From NCBI GenBank assembly GCA_001970955.1, contig MPUH01000628.1, positions 1 through 42,707 on the forward strand: a stretch of DNA of 42,707 nt, written 5' to 3'. This document shows, one piece after another, positions 9,626 to 20,106 of the stretch. Both the position numbers and the translations under genes were made by a program. The notes under the pieces are model-generated. The model saw nothing but the letters and a program-made list of their open reading frames with translations, was not told where the DNA came from and did no database searches. Numbering within the stretch: the stretch's first letter is position 1; every line of letters begins with the position of its first letter. Source of the DNA: Stentor coeruleus (Eukaryota > Ciliophora > Heterotrichea > Heterotrichida > Stentoridae).

Positions 9626-11107
9626 CTACTTATATCTTCTTTTACCTCTCTTTCCCCTTACCACTTCTTTCACTTCAGGTACAGGTCCTTTATCTTCAAA
9701 GATCCCATAGTTTTCTTTAGCTTTACTTTCTTCAGGAGCCGGGAAATTAATAGGGTTAAACGAAAGGTCAGTTGATTTATTTTCATTTGCCACTTCTGTT
9801 TTATTTTCTTCTGCATTTTCTCTTGTGTCTTTAGTTTCCCATTCAGATTTTCTTTTCTCAAGTTCTTCAATAGCCGATTTAGCTTCATCTACTGTTGTTG
9901 GAACTTTAATACCACAAAAAGAGAAAAAGTTTAATAAATCAACAGGTTGATTTGTAAGTAATCCTTCAGTTTTTTTTTGTTTCTTACTTTTCTTCTTTTT
10001 TTGTTTTTTATTAGTTGCTCCAAACCATTCTTCAGTTTCTTTAGCATTTAGGACAGATTTTTCTGTTAAAAGGTTAGGGTCTTTGAATTCTTTAGATTCC
10101 TTGTGTGCATCTGTTGAATCTTTAGGAATAAATCTACCTAAATAAGAAATGTAGGTTTCACAAGATGTGATTTCTTTTGCGTAAGGATGAGGCTTGTTGA
10201 GTTCATCAAGTTTCGCTAACTCTTCTTCTTTTTTTCTTCTTTCTTCTTGTTCGATGATTTTTGTTTTCATTTTTGTCATCCATTCAATTTGCCGAATTTC
10301 ACTTTGCTGTTTGTTGTAAGCGTATTTTTTTTCTCTAAAGTTGTCAGTAAGAGTTTTTTTTTCAGCTTCTAACTGATCGATTTCTGCTGCGATAGCTTTG
10401 GTTTCTTCAAACATTGCTGGGATTTCTGTATTAAGTTTATCTTTAGAGCTTTTTATCTTAGAGTTAGTTTCATTAATGACATTACTCGTCTGATCAATTT
10501 CCTGGTTTAAAGCAGTTATTTGTGCTTTAATAACTTCCTGTCTCGCTTTATTTTCATCAAGTTTTTTCCCTCTAGTAGCATGTTGACTAATAAGTGGTAC
10601 TGATTGTTGAAGATCACTAAGTTCCTGAATCGCTTTCTTCTCTTCACTTAAAGTCAAAGTTGTTGTTTCAATTTTTTTCTGTATAGCTTCAATTTGTTTT
10701 TCTGTTTTTTCCTTATCAAAAATCTTGATTCGTGTCCTAATTTTCTTTTGCTCATCAACCATAGAATAAAACTCTTGCTTCAAATTATCTAATTCATCAC
10801 GTAATTTAGCTCTATTAGTAATCATCTCTTTTCTAGAAGTGACCTTTGTTCCAATAAACTCTTTGGCTGAGAGGTCTTGATCGTCCATTTTTCCTCCTTC
10901 TTTTTTAACTTTGATTTGATCGTGGACGCCTTTCTTTTTGTCCCGTAATCTGGTGATTTTACCTTCGATTATTTGTAAATCACGTTTATATTTATCTTCA
11001 TCAGGAGGAGGTAATCTCTCTGCTTTTGTCGGAAGTGGAGGGATTACAGTGTCAATAGTGATTTTTTCACGAGGTCGTTTCTCTCTAGAGTCACTTGGCT
11101 CTTCCAT
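9626..11107 (-). CDS. Bfr1-like coiled-coil mRNP protein
   Basis: 493 residues. After a Pro-rich start (about residues 18-40) nearly the whole first 330 residues form Lys/Glu-rich coiled coil. The pattern of an Arg/Lys-rich first helix, a segment of the type EKQIEAIQKKIETTTLTLSEEKK (written here only in part: TTTLTLSEEKKAIQEL), and later Arg/Lys-rich helices matches the nuclear segregation protein Bfr1 family, whose yeast member associates with polysomal mRNPs and the ER. A Lys-rich patch near residue 370 and a basic GKRGKRRYK tail are consistent with RNA contact. The family assignment is by overall pattern, so another coiled-coil protein cannot be excluded. Confidence 0.6.
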   Translation of the reverse strand: MEEPSDSREKRPREKITIDTVIPPLPTKAERLPPPDEDKYKRDLQIIEGKITRLRDKKKGVHDQIKVKKEGGKMDDQDLSAKEFIGTKVTSRKEMITNRAKLRDELDNLKQEFYSMVDEQKKIRTRIKIFDKEKTEKQIEAIQKKIETTTLTLSEEKKAIQELSDLQQSVPLISQHATRGKKLDENKARQEVIKAQITALNQEIDQTSNVINETNSKIKSSKDKLNTEIPAMFEETKAIAAEIDQLEAEKKTLTDNFREKKYAYNKQQSEIRQIEWMTKMKTKIIEQEERRKKEEELAKLDELNKPHPYAKEITSCETYISYLGRFIPKDSTDAHKESKEFKDPNLLTEKSVLNAKETEEWFGATNKKQKKKKSKKQKKTEGLLTNQPVDLLNFFSFCGIKVPTTVDEAKSAIEELEKRKSEWETKDTRENAEENKTEVANENKSTDLSFNPINFPAPEESKAKENYGIFEDKGPVPEVKEVVRGKRGKRRYK

Positions 11108-11358
11108 TTATATGAATGGTAGGTATAAGCCTAATCAAACTCTAAAATCAGCTTCCTACACAATAAAACTCTAACATCTTTCACTAATCCTAAGATAGTT
11201 TTTCGCAATAAAACACATTTTACCTGTTTTTCATATAATAATTAGCGATTTTTTATGTTTATTTCACGTTTCTGTTAATCTTCAACAATTTACTCTTTAT
11301 TTCTTCCTCAACATTTTCCTTTGTATAAATCTCACCACTTCTTAGCTATAATTAATCA

Positions 11359-12189
11359 TTAATTTTTCTTCACTAAGAACTCTTTTATTCTTTTTATAGC
11401 AACTTTCCGTTTATCCTCCAGCATCCCATCTAAGGCATTCAATTCTTCATCCATTCTTTTCTGCATCTCTTCAGCCAATTGTTGCATGACAGTTCCTCCT
11501 CCCATACTTTGTATTTCTTCAATTTGTTCTCTATACTTTTTCTTTATTTCTTGTCTTTTTGATATTTTTTCCATAACAGATTCTTCCATGATTTCTTCGA
11601 GTTCTTTTTCAAACTGTTCAGCTTCACGAGTTGTTGATACACCTCCAGACTTGTCGCTTTCTCCTTCTGAACTTCGGCGTTTATGATGAGTGACAAATGG
11701 GAGTTTGTGGAATACAGAACTTTTTCTTGGATCAACACTTGTATTACGATTTTTCCGGGTATTCATACGAGAAAGCATAGTAGAGTTTTGATTTTGTAAG
11801 TTCATAGATACTTGGCGTGATACTTCGTGGGTTGCAACTTCGAATTGCTTGATAGTTTTGTCAACTTCACGTTTTTGAAGCAAATCGCTGGTCATGTGAG
11901 AGTTTGAGCGGGCTGTATGAGGTGGAGGACTTTCTGCTAAAAGAAGATTGTTTTGTTTATGAAACAACTCCATCATCCGATCCTGATAGTACTTGTATTT
12001 CTGGTCTCTTATTGACTCATAATACTCTATCGCTTGCTATATAAACTATACTGAATACAGCTCTAGTAATGATTTAAGTGCTTCCATCGACGAATCGACA
12101 TCAACACTGATCTCTAGTCTTAAAACCTGCTCAGCGAAATCCTTAGGTAAAGGCTTTGCTGAAGATGATACAGGTTGTTTTCTATGCAT
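11359..12189 (-). CDS. Coiled-coil protein of unknown function
   Basis: 271 residues after removing a 15-nt intron (12037-12051). The first exon gives about 46 residues including a Met-His-Arg-Lys start, and the second exon the rest. The middle (about residues 80-170) is Ser/Arg-rich and likely disordered, and the C-terminal 100 residues are a highly charged coiled coil (EKELEEIMEE to the Lys-rich end). No enzymatic motif. The 61-bp spacer to the divergent PP2A scaffold gene at 12251 must hold both promoters. Without the intron the protein would lack its first 66 residues. Confidence 0.65.
12037..12051 (-). other. 15-nt intron
   Basis: Coding-strand sequence GTATAGTTTATATAG with in-frame TAG stops. 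Its removal joins the short first exon beginning at 12189 to the main frame in phase 0. Confidence 0.85.
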
Positions 12190-12250
12190 TTTCAATACAA
12201 ATTATTTAACTCTAGTCTACTAAATTTGCTCCATATAATAATTTCTCATC

Positions 12251-13987
12251 ATGGGTACTCCCTATTTAGATCCAAGCGCTCTTGACTTGTTAAAAGAAGA
12301 GATAGGCAGTGACGAGATTTATGTGAAAGTGAACAGCATCCACCGATTGAAAACTATAGCTACAATTCTAGGATCAGAAGCTGTCAAGCAACAACTAATG
12401 CCATATCTAGCAAGTAACTTCTAATCAGCATTAATCCATGAGGATGAAGAAGTTCTTTTTGCCTTAGCTCAATCCTTAGGAGATATATACCCATTTGTCC
12501 AACAAACTCCATCATCTCTTTTATCTTTACTTGAAAGTCTTGCAGGGTTAGACGAAACTGTTGTACGAGAACAGGCAGTTAAAACTTTAAGCGAAATTTC
12601 AAAATCTTTATCTGATAGTGATATATCAAATTTATTTATTCCAATTGTCATGAAAATAGCTGCAGCAGAAAATTTCTCATCTCGAATTTCGGCATGTGGG
12701 CTTATCGCTGCAGCTTATCCACGAGCTGGGGCAATGAGAGAAAAACTTAGAAATAAATTTTTGGAACTAAGCCATGAAGATACTCCTATGGTTCGTAGAG
12801 CGGCTGTGATTGAAATGCGAAGATTTTCTAGGGTTCTTGAAAAAGCTTTTTTAGTCTCTGATATTATCCCTGACCTTAGGAATTTAGCACAAGATGAACA
12901 AGATCAAGTTAGAACATTGTGTATTGATAGTTTGATTGAAGTAGCAAAACTTTTAAGTAAAGAAGAAAATAAACTTCATACACTTCCACTTATATTAGTT
13001 ATTGGAGATGATAAGTCATGGAAGGTTAGATATCATTTTGCCCAAAAATTCCCTGTTGTTGCTGAAGCTTTAGGCCGAGATATAACAGAAAGTTCGCTTA
13101 TTCAAACATTTGTCCAATTGCTTCGTGACAATGAAGCTGATGTTAAAACAACAGCATTAGACTCTTTAAAATCCACATTGCATTTTATTTCCCGTGATAG
13201 AGTTCAAACATTAGTATTTCCTATAATAGAATCTATTGTTTCTGATAACTCATTACCTCCTAAAGTAAAAAAAAACTGTGCAGCTGCTGTAGCAGATTTA
13301 GGAGCATCATTAGGAAAAGATTTCGCTAGTTCTAAACTCATGCCAATTGTCATGTCTTTGATTAACGATGAAAACATTGATGTAAAGATAAATATGGTTC
13401 AAGGTTTAGGTAAATTAGCAGTCACTGTCGGTAATGATATGATGACCCCAAGCCTTTGTAGTATTCTTATGACTTTATCAAAAGATTCCCCACAATGGAG
13501 ATTAAGAGAATCTGTTATTAGATCCTGTGTGACTATATGTAAACAACTTGGTGATGAGATTTTTACTAGATCACTTCAGGATATTTATTTCAATTTCTTT
13601 ATAGATCCTGTTAGTGAAGTACGTAATTCTGGAGTGGAGACACTGACTGAGATTATTATAGAATTAGGAGATGAATGGGTTATAGCTGAATTATTACCTA
13701 AACTTCAGGATATTTACCATCAAAGGAATTTTATTACTAGGATTACTGTTTTACATGCATTATCAAAGTTAAATCTTACGGTTGATCAAATGTCAACAAT
13801 GATTTATTTTGCTGCTAAAGATAATGTGCCTAATGTTAGATTAGTGCTTTGTAAGGTTATGAAAGAGATTGGAAGTCGCACAGATATTTCTTCGTTGAAA
13901 AAGTAAGGGATATTTAGCGTTTTACAAGAATTAGCGAAAGATGCTGATAAGGATGTTAGGTATTATGCTCTTGCTGCTTTAAGGTAA
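12251..13987 (+). CDS. PPP2R1A: PP2A scaffold subunit A (PR65), HEAT-repeat protein
   Basis: 568 residues in three exons (introns 12414-12428 and 13903-13917), close to the 589 of human PR65. The protein is a continuous solenoid of HEAT repeats with the family's alternating helices; the blocks around VRRAAVIEMRRF, DDKSWKVRYHFAQKFP and SPQWRLRESVIRSC are hallmark PR65 inter-repeat turns that contact the B and C subunits. It is the structural scaffold of protein phosphatase 2A in cytosol and nucleus. The last exon supplies the terminal repeat (DKDVRYYALAALR), matching the C-terminal DVDVKYFAQEAL of animal PR65. Without the two introns the N-terminal 133 and C-terminal 18 residues are lost. Confidence 0.95.
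12414..12428 (+). other. 15-nt intron 1 of PR65
   Basis: GTAACTTCTAATCAG. Contains an in-frame TAA. Removal joins ...PYLA to TLIHEDEEVL, which restores a PR65-like HEAT repeat. Confidence 0.92.
13903..13917 (+). other. 15-nt intron 2 of PR65
   Basis: GTAAGGGATATTTAG. Contains an in-frame TAG. Removal joins SSLKN to VLQELAKDADKDV, giving the expected terminal HEAT repeat. Confidence 0.92.
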
Positions 13988-14152
13988 ATAGGTTTACATA
14001 TTATTTAGTTTTGGATATATTTTTGAAATTGTTTTTGATTAGGGATAAATTAATGATATCTTATTAAATGCTTTTATATTTTGAGGTTAGGGTATTAGGA
14101 TGATTTTATTTTAGTTATGGTTAAAAAAATTATAAAATCATAAATTTTATAC

Positions 14153-15286
14153 TTAATCCGTTTTTGACTTGTATTTTTCTAATAAATACCTTGACTCTTT
14201 CCATATTTCACCAGCAATATACCCAAGTCCATGAGTTGTTTGTCCTGTAACATACAGATTAAATAGCCCATTTTCCCCTCCAAAATCAGCATCATCAGTA
14301 TTTAAACCCATCAAAGTGAGCCGTTCAAAAAGTGCAAGTTTTCTTTGCAGGATATCATTTTCTGAAATTTTAGCTTTTTTAATAGTTTTTTCATTAACAT
14401 CATCCACAATTTCTATAATTTTTTCTTTTTTCTTCTTTTCTCGTATATAAATCTTAGACATAGTTTTAGCAATTTTTCTAGCTGATTGTTGAGACTTACC
14501 AACTATATAACTATAACAATAAGTATATTCATTATTCAAATAACTACTAATAAAATTTTCTTCAATTCCTTCTTTTTGCATATAATAAATCATTTCAGTC
14601 CTACGTTTTTCTTCAATATTTGTCCTTATTTTAAAATTTTCCTTTTTTTTTATACCAGTTTTAGATATGTTGATTATATCTTTTCTATAATAAACAAGCA
14701 TTTTTTTACCTGATTTTCGTGTATGTGGTACTTTTAATCCTACTAATTGATTTTTTTCTATATCTTCAGTTTTTACCTGATAATCTAATAATGCACTTTC
14801 AAGAGAAATCATTGAATATTCTTGAAGTTTAGCGCATTTAAAACATAAAGTCCTTTGAAGAACTGGCAGAAATCTAAGTCTTTGTTCTGACTTTTTGCAA
14901 TATGAACAGAATTTATATAGTAAAGTTATGTATACTATACGCCATTTTATTGCCCCTGAGAAATTTTGAAAGATTGGGTGTTTTTTACTGAAGATATCTA
15001 AATTATAAATGGCTTTATTTAATTGATTTTCAAGATTTGATTCGTCGAGGTCATATGAAAGGTCATGCCATAAAGTGACATCCCAAGATGCGTAATAGAA
15101 TTTTTTACTAACTAAAGCAAGGTTTAATACTTCAAGTCCATGGATAAATTTGAATGCAAAACTTAAGCTTTTTGATTGTGGATTTGGTGAAATTTCTAGC
15201 TTAGGAAGCATTTTTGTCAAGTTCTCTTTAAACTTGGATGTAGAGGTACCATATTTGTAATCAAACATTATGGGGGCTTTAACCAT
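14153..15286 (-). CDS. F-box-like protein with a Cys4 motif
   Basis: 377 residues. The segment at about residues 48-78 (beginning FIHGLEVLNLALVSKKFYY) has the leucine/valine spacing of an F-box, followed by W-x-x-x-L-W, the usual F-box ending. About 55 residues downstream are two Cys pairs, FCSYCKK and LCFKCAKL, spaced 17 residues apart, a possible structural zinc site. The C-terminal half is Lys-rich with a coiled-coil stretch (EKKKKEKIIE). F-box proteins recruit substrates to SCF ubiquitin ligases through Skp1, and that is the inferred role. The substrate domain is not recognised. An intron is not needed. Confidence 0.55.
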   Translation of the reverse strand: MVKAPIMFDYKYGTSTSKFKENLTKMLPKLEISPNPQSKSLSFAFKFIHGLEVLNLALVSKKFYYASWDVTLWHDLSYDLDESNLENQLNKAIYNLDIFSKKHPIFQNFSGAIKWRIVYITLLYKFCSYCKKSEQRLRFLPVLQRTLCFKCAKLQEYSMISLESALLDYQVKTEDIEKNQLVGLKVPHTRKSGKKMLVYYRKDIINISKTGIKKKENFKIRTNIEEKRRTEMIYYMQKEGIEENFISSYLNNEYTYCYSYIVGKSQQSARKIAKTMSKIYIREKKKKEKIIEIVDDVNEKTIKKAKISENDILQRKLALFERLTLMGLNTDDADFGGENGLFNLYVTGQTTHGLGYIAGEIWKESRYLLEKYKSKTD

Positions 15287-15574
15287 ATTATAATGTTAAT
15301 GCCAATATTCCACCATATTCCTATCAAAAAAAAATGTTCCCTTCAAAATTTCCATAACTATACTTAAATCACAATTATTATCATATAAAAGCCAATTGCA
15401 ACCATAATAAAATTTAATCATAAAAAAAAAGCATTTAACCTCTATAATAAAATTTCTATTTACTTACACTATAAATCTTATCCAAACCATATATAAAAAA
15501 ACTAATAAAATGCACCCCAATAAAACTATCTTACTAAGTATATAATTAAACAAAAACGTATATTAAAATATAAA

Positions 15575-16138
15575 ATGGCTGATGATGATTTAACTTTTAT
15601 GCCATGGTATTTCGACCAAGCTAACGAGCCAAGTTGTCCTTCATTTTGGGAAGATTTTGAATGCGATAGAAATAATTGTCCATTTTCTCATGAAGTGCCT
15701 AAATATCAATCTGATATCCCAATAAAAGGTGATAGCAGCGAAAATCCAGTTGAATTGTTTACTTATATCAAGAATTACATAATAGCTTTCCCTAATCTTG
15801 AAAACATTCATGAAGTAAAACTTTCACAGCCTGCAGAAGAAGAAAAAGACTTTGAAAGAATCAATCAGCTAATGAATGAAATGTTGAATTTTGAGAAAGG
15901 TCCTGAGATTTTTGATTCTCATGTGATATGCCCTTTTCTTAGTGAATGTGGGAATTGCATTATTAAAGAATCTTGTGAATTCGCTCATTCAAAAGACGAC
16001 CAAAAAATCAAAGATATTGAAAGAGAGCAAGAATGGTACCCTTCATCGATGAATTGTGAGTGTTGCAAAGGTTACTTATATGGCTGTATAGCTGAAGAGT
16101 GCAAAAAGCAAGGCAAGTGTATTGTCTGCATAAGCTAA
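15575..16138 (+). CDS. Two-finger CCCH zinc-finger protein
   Basis: 187 residues with two CCCH fingers: Cys21, Cys30, Cys35, His39 (C-x8-C-x4-C-x3-H) and Cys119, Cys128, Cys134, His138 (C-x8-C-x5-C-x3-H, the canonical spacing). About 80 acidic and helical residues separate them. The C-terminal 35 residues hold eight Cys in a CECC...C...C...C-x2-C arrangement, probably a further metal site. CCCH fingers of this spacing usually bind single-stranded AU-rich RNA, so an mRNA-binding role is inferred. The first ATG (15575) lies just after a strongly C-biased upstream region typical of starts in this window. Confidence 0.8.
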   Translation: MADDDLTFMPWYFDQANEPSCPSFWEDFECDRNNCPFSHEVPKYQSDIPIKGDSSENPVELFTYIKNYIIAFPNLENIHEVKLSQPAEEEKDFERINQLMNEMLNFEKGPEIFDSHVICPFLSECGNCIIKESCEFAHSKDDQKIKDIEREQEWYPSSMNCECCKGYLYGCIAEECKKQGKCIVCIS

Positions 16139-16403
16139 TAATGCTTTCTCTAGAACTAAAAGGTTTAAAGTTTAAAATTTATTAGTATATAATAATTATT
16201 TATAAAGTAAAACAAATAATTATGTGGTTCTAATAATATTTTTTTTTATAAAGTAAAATAAAGAGGCATAATTCAAATATAATATTCACTTTTTCATAAA
16301 TGAAGCCTTAAAACCTAAATAAAATAATATAAAATTCAATATTCATTACACTTTTTTTATCATATTTTTTTCTCCTTCATTACTTATTATTTCTATTTGC
16401 CCA

Positions 16404-16949
16404 TTATATGATCATACAATTGCAGCATTTTTTATCTATTGGATCAGAACGTAATGTCTTCTGAATCTCCATAGGTTCTGGGGTTTTTTCTTCAAGAGTT
16501 GGGGTATTTTCTTCTTTAGTTGGCTCAGTGATATTTTTATTCAAAGTTGTTGCAAGTTCTTGTAAATGAGCAACGCGGACATTTAGATCTGCTTTGAAAC
16601 TTTTAACCTTTTTATCTTTGCCTTCTTTTACCATTTCATAACAACGCCAATATTCATCATTCCAATTTTCTTGAAAATCTGAGTTTATTTTATTGAATTT
16701 GTCTGAACTCACATCAAGTTGTTTTTTGTCTTGAACTGACTTGATACTTCGAGATAAAAGTTCTATTCCTGAGACGATACTTTCTTCTAGGATTGAGTAT
16801 TGGTTCATGAGCTGTATTTTTCATACTATTTCAAGTTCGGCTTTATTGATTTTTGGCCTTGAAAGGTCTTGTATAAGAACTTCAAGCACATCTATTCTAT
16901 CTTCGAGGTCAGGTAATTCGGATATCTGTGTTACAGTGGAATCACCCAT
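16404..16949 (-). CDS. Coiled-coil protein with C-terminal CaaX box
   Basis: 176 residues after removing a 15-nt intron (16812-16826). Mostly charged helix with coiled-coil character, then a Pro/Thr/Glu-rich linker (about residues 135-160) and a Cys-rich end CCNCMII. The last four residues, Cys-Met-Ile-Ile, form a CaaX prenylation signal, and the extra cysteines just upstream could be palmitoylated. A membrane-tethered coiled-coil adaptor is therefore likely. Function otherwise unknown. A second protein with the same layout and a CaaX end is at 31531. Without the intron the first 42 residues are lost. Confidence 0.7.
16812..16826 (-). other. 15-nt intron
   Basis: Coding-strand GTATGAAAAATACAG, phase 0, containing an in-frame TGA. 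It joins a 42-residue first exon to the main frame. Confidence 0.85.
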
Positions 16950-17250
16950 ATTAATAAATTTATATATTTAAATTATAAGATTTTAGGATAATGTATTAGG
17001 TAAGAGAAGAAATTTTTATGGTTTTATTTTTGAGTGAATGGATTTAGTTAAATTTAAAAAGAATCGAAAGATATGGATTTTTTTAATATAATATTAATTT
17101 CAATTCGAAATTTCATATTATTCCAACAACTATAAACTATTAATTTGACTATCAAAAAAAATCTAATTTATCCCTCATAATCATATATACTTAAAAACCC
17201 AACTTTTCTCAATAGCAATCCCAATTTCTTTTTATTTTCATTATACATTT
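16950..17250. other. Divergent promoter region
   Basis: 301 bases between a minus-strand and a plus-strand gene. The left half (to about 17095) is G-rich and C-poor on the plus strand, and the right half is C-rich and G-poor. The switch divides the upstream flank of each gene. No specific motif was recognised. Confidence 0.5.
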
Positions 17251-18174
17251 ATGAACCTTGATCATAGAGATCTGATTTCAAGTTCACAAATATCTCAGAA
17301 CAAAAAACTGCACAATCGTCCATTATCTGCAAAAATGCAAGGAAACTGTAGAGATAAAGACTGGTTAAGATTATTTCATCGTACTGGTAAAGCTAAAGCT
17401 AATTCAAAAACCTCTCGATTACAACCATACTCAGCACGGCCTCCAAATCCTCATATAAACATCCATCCAAAATTTACAGTCAATGCAATAAGTTTATATA
17501 AAGTCATGAACAAAGTTTCCTCATTAGACACAATCCCAGAAAACAAACCATTCATCCTGAAAAATTTCCCTGAATATTCTGGGATACTAGGAAAAACATC
17601 ATCATTTAGTCATTTAAACATGCTTAAAACAGATAGTATCCCTTTATTTACATCAAGACCAAATACAGCTACAGCAAGACCTACAACAGCTACAACAAGA
17701 CTTTCAAGACCAGCAACAGCAGCAACTTTACCAATAAGTTCAAGGAATATATGGTCAGCTAGAAGAGATTCTGAAAATACTGAAATTCTACCTCAGAAAG
17801 GTCGGGAATTTGTTAGAGAAGTTAAGAAAATGTGGGAATGGATGGATAAAGGACAAGATCCAATGGGCTTTGAAGAAGATAAAATTGAAGAAGATGAGTT
17901 AATAGAAGAAAATACCCTGGATTTCAAGACTCAGGCTGGGGAAAATGAAAGCTTGCATGATGTGGGAGTTCAGCATACACCAGTACCTTTGTATGTTGTA
18001 AATGAAAAACCTCATATTATCCCTGTGAATAAGGAAATTGTGAAAGAAAAAAATCCTAGTATAAGTATACAGGCTAAGCAAAAAGTACTTACTGAGAGAT
18101 CGAAAATTAACAAAAAGCCTTTATTCTTTAGATCGAGATCTTATAAGAGCATTTCAAACACTAGTAGCAAGTAG
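17251..18174 (+). CDS. Low-complexity Arg/Pro/Thr/Ala protein, unknown function
   Basis: 307 residues with no folded domain recognised. Residues about 135-165 contain several copies of an R-P-x-T-A motif (SRPNTATARPTTATTRLS and RPATAAT). The N-terminal third is basic and Ser-rich; the C-terminal half alternates acidic and basic blocks and ends in a basic Ser/Arg stretch. Such disordered, RPxTA-bearing proteins are seen among protist cytoskeletal proteins, which is only a suggestion. The upstream flank is C-rich and G-poor, as expected for a plus-strand start. Confidence 0.6.
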   Translation: MNLDHRDLISSSQISQNKKLHNRPLSAKMQGNCRDKDWLRLFHRTGKAKANSKTSRLQPYSARPPNPHINIHPKFTVNAISLYKVMNKVSSLDTIPENKPFILKNFPEYSGILGKTSSFSHLNMLKTDSIPLFTSRPNTATARPTTATTRLSRPATAATLPISSRNIWSARRDSENTEILPQKGREFVREVKKMWEWMDKGQDPMGFEEDKIEEDELIEENTLDFKTQAGENESLHDVGVQHTPVPLYVVNEKPHIIPVNKEIVKEKNPSISIQAKQKVLTERSKINKKPLFFRSRSYKSISNTSSK

Positions 18175-18670
18175 CTCTAGTTTAGTATTTTATAATGTTC
18201 ATTTAATTCTTAAACAAATGAGAATATGAATATGAGAAAATTGTTAGATTGTTTGCATTATCTGATAAAAAATGTGAAGTTTGTGTTTTTGTTAGGGTAT
18301 TATTATATTTTGAAATGATTATGTGATTATTTGAAATTTTTATATTGTTTAGTTAATTAGATAGAAAAGGGTTTCAACTCATAATACAATATTTATAATA
18401 ATTTATACAAACCACACATCTGAAACCACTACCAAACTTATTATTTTATATAATTTTAGTCACAGGATTCCTCCAATGCTTTAATTATATATTAATCCAA
18501 TATCAAAAAATATCATAAACATAACTCAAAAAAACCATAAATTTTTTCATCATACATAACTCAAAAAGTATAACAAAAAGCATCATAAAAACCTCAATAT
18601 CCTAACAATTTAACTTACTTATACAATTACAATAAATCTAACTTTTTGCATATATAAAAAAAGCAAATAA
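18175..18670. other. Intergenic, no gene seen
   Basis: 496 bases between two plus-strand genes. The first half is G-biased (3' flank of the gene ending at 18174) and contains GTTAGGGTATTA at 18291-18302. The second half, from about 18370, is C-biased and nearly free of G, the 5' flank of the kinase gene. Confidence 0.5.
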
Positions 18671-19942
18671 ATGGATTCTGATAGTTCCCGAATAGATAAC
18701 TACGAAGTGATCCGAACTTTAGGGAAAGGATTTACTTCTACAGTGAAATTAGCAAGGAACATTGAAAGCGGGGAGCTAGTCGCACTAAAAATTGTGCGTC
18801 CAGAAAAGCTCTCAACATTTCGTGTTGAGCTAAGTGTTTTACAAAAAGTGACTGAACACCCAAATATAATCAAACTCTTAGACTATAAAGCCTCATCTGA
18901 ATATATAAAACCATCAGGTAAATCAAAACCAATATCTTATCTAGCTTTAGAACTTGGGAAAAACGGTGAAATCTTTGACTACATTTCAAAACTTGGACCT
19001 TTTCCAGAGCCAATTGCCAGAAAATGCTTTGTAGAGCTTATTTCAGCAATTGAAGCTTTGCATGAATCAGGAATTGTCCATCGTGATTTGAAACCTGAGA
19101 ATATTTTCTTCAACGAAAGATATGAACTGAAACTAGCTGATTTCGGGTATTGTGGTCCAGCTGAAGGTAGAGATGGATCAGGTCAATTAAGTTCATTTAA
19201 AGGAACCCGTGCTTATATGGCTCCAGAAATCTTAGAAAGACGTCTTTATCAAGGTCGACCTACTGATTTGTTTTCATCAGGGATTATTTTGTTTATACTT
19301 GTCTTTGCAAGGCCACCTTTTATGAAAGCAGAAAGAATCAACCCTCATTATGTAAATATTGTCAATAAAAATTGGGAACGTTTTTGGCGTATTCATAATA
19401 TCCCGAATTCACCACAAATCCCCCAAACATGTAAGGATTTACTTGAAAAACTTCTTGCGTATAACCCTTCAGAACGTATAACCCTAGGAGAATTAAAAGA
19501 ACATGCGTGGTTTAAAGGGCCAATCGCTAGTCAAGATGAAGCTGACAAGTTTTTATCACCTGCCGCAACTCCAAATGAGCAGGTTTATGAAAAAAATACT
19601 AATCCAAAAGGCTTTAGATGCCCATTTAGTGATGAGGAAATAACATTATCGAGAGAAAGCAGTAGAAACCTTGTGCTAAACGATATACCTTTGGTTAGTA
19701 CAACAAAATTCTTAATTAAAGGAAGCCCAGATACTCTTTTTGAAGGGATTCAAAGGTTTTTAACTGAAAAGGGTAGCTTGAAAATCAACCCACTTGAATA
19801 CTTTCTCAAGTTTTCAAATGAATTTTTTACCGCACACTTTTCTATGTCAAGAAGCGGAGATAAGTATATGATTCAAGCGAAAAGAATTTCTGGCGATCAT
19901 TGGAAATTTTATGAGATCTTCCAAGAATTATATAATGCTTAA
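18671..19942 (+). CDS. CAMK/SNF1-like Ser/Thr kinase with KA1-like tail
   Basis: 423 residues. Kinase domain at about 11-275: the glycine loop is LGKGFTST (Gly18, Gly20, with Ser replacing the third Gly), ATP-binding Lys40 in VALKIV, catalytic HRDLKPEN near residue 138, DFG near 158 and the APE motif near 184. The C-terminal 90 residues (beginning TKFLIKGSPD and ending WKFYEIFQELYN) have the beta-strand then amphipathic-helix pattern of KA1/CIPK regulatory domains with an R-(I/L)-S-G-D sequence. This would allow phospholipid or autoinhibitory regulation. Cytosolic Ser/Thr kinase; substrates unknown. All catalytic residues are present, so it should be active. Confidence 0.9.
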   Translation: MDSDSSRIDNYEVIRTLGKGFTSTVKLARNIESGELVALKIVRPEKLSTFRVELSVLQKVTEHPNIIKLLDYKASSEYIKPSGKSKPISYLALELGKNGEIFDYISKLGPFPEPIARKCFVELISAIEALHESGIVHRDLKPENIFFNERYELKLADFGYCGPAEGRDGSGQLSSFKGTRAYMAPEILERRLYQGRPTDLFSSGIILFILVFARPPFMKAERINPHYVNIVNKNWERFWRIHNIPNSPQIPQTCKDLLEKLLAYNPSERITLGELKEHAWFKGPIASQDEADKFLSPAATPNEQVYEKNTNPKGFRCPFSDEEITLSRESSRNLVLNDIPLVSTTKFLIKGSPDTLFEGIQRFLTEKGSLKINPLEYFLKFSNEFFTAHFSMSRSGDKYMIQAKRISGDHWKFYEIFQELYNA

Positions 19943-20075
19943 TGTACAAAGTATAGTCTATACTTTTCTTATTAAAAAAACAAACTACTTCTAACAACCC
20001 TACTATTGAANCTTCCAAGAATTATATAATGCTTAATGTACAAAGTATAGTCTATACTTTTCTTATTAAAAAAAC
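19918..20075. repeat. 64-bp duplication around N at 20011
   Basis: The end of the kinase gene plus downstream bases (from 19918) recurs from 20012 after the N. The second copy is non-coding only because the frame start is missing. Assembly overlap. Confidence 0.85.
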
Positions 20076-20106
20076 TAATCTTTTTTTTTCAATCTATTAA
20101 TCATAA

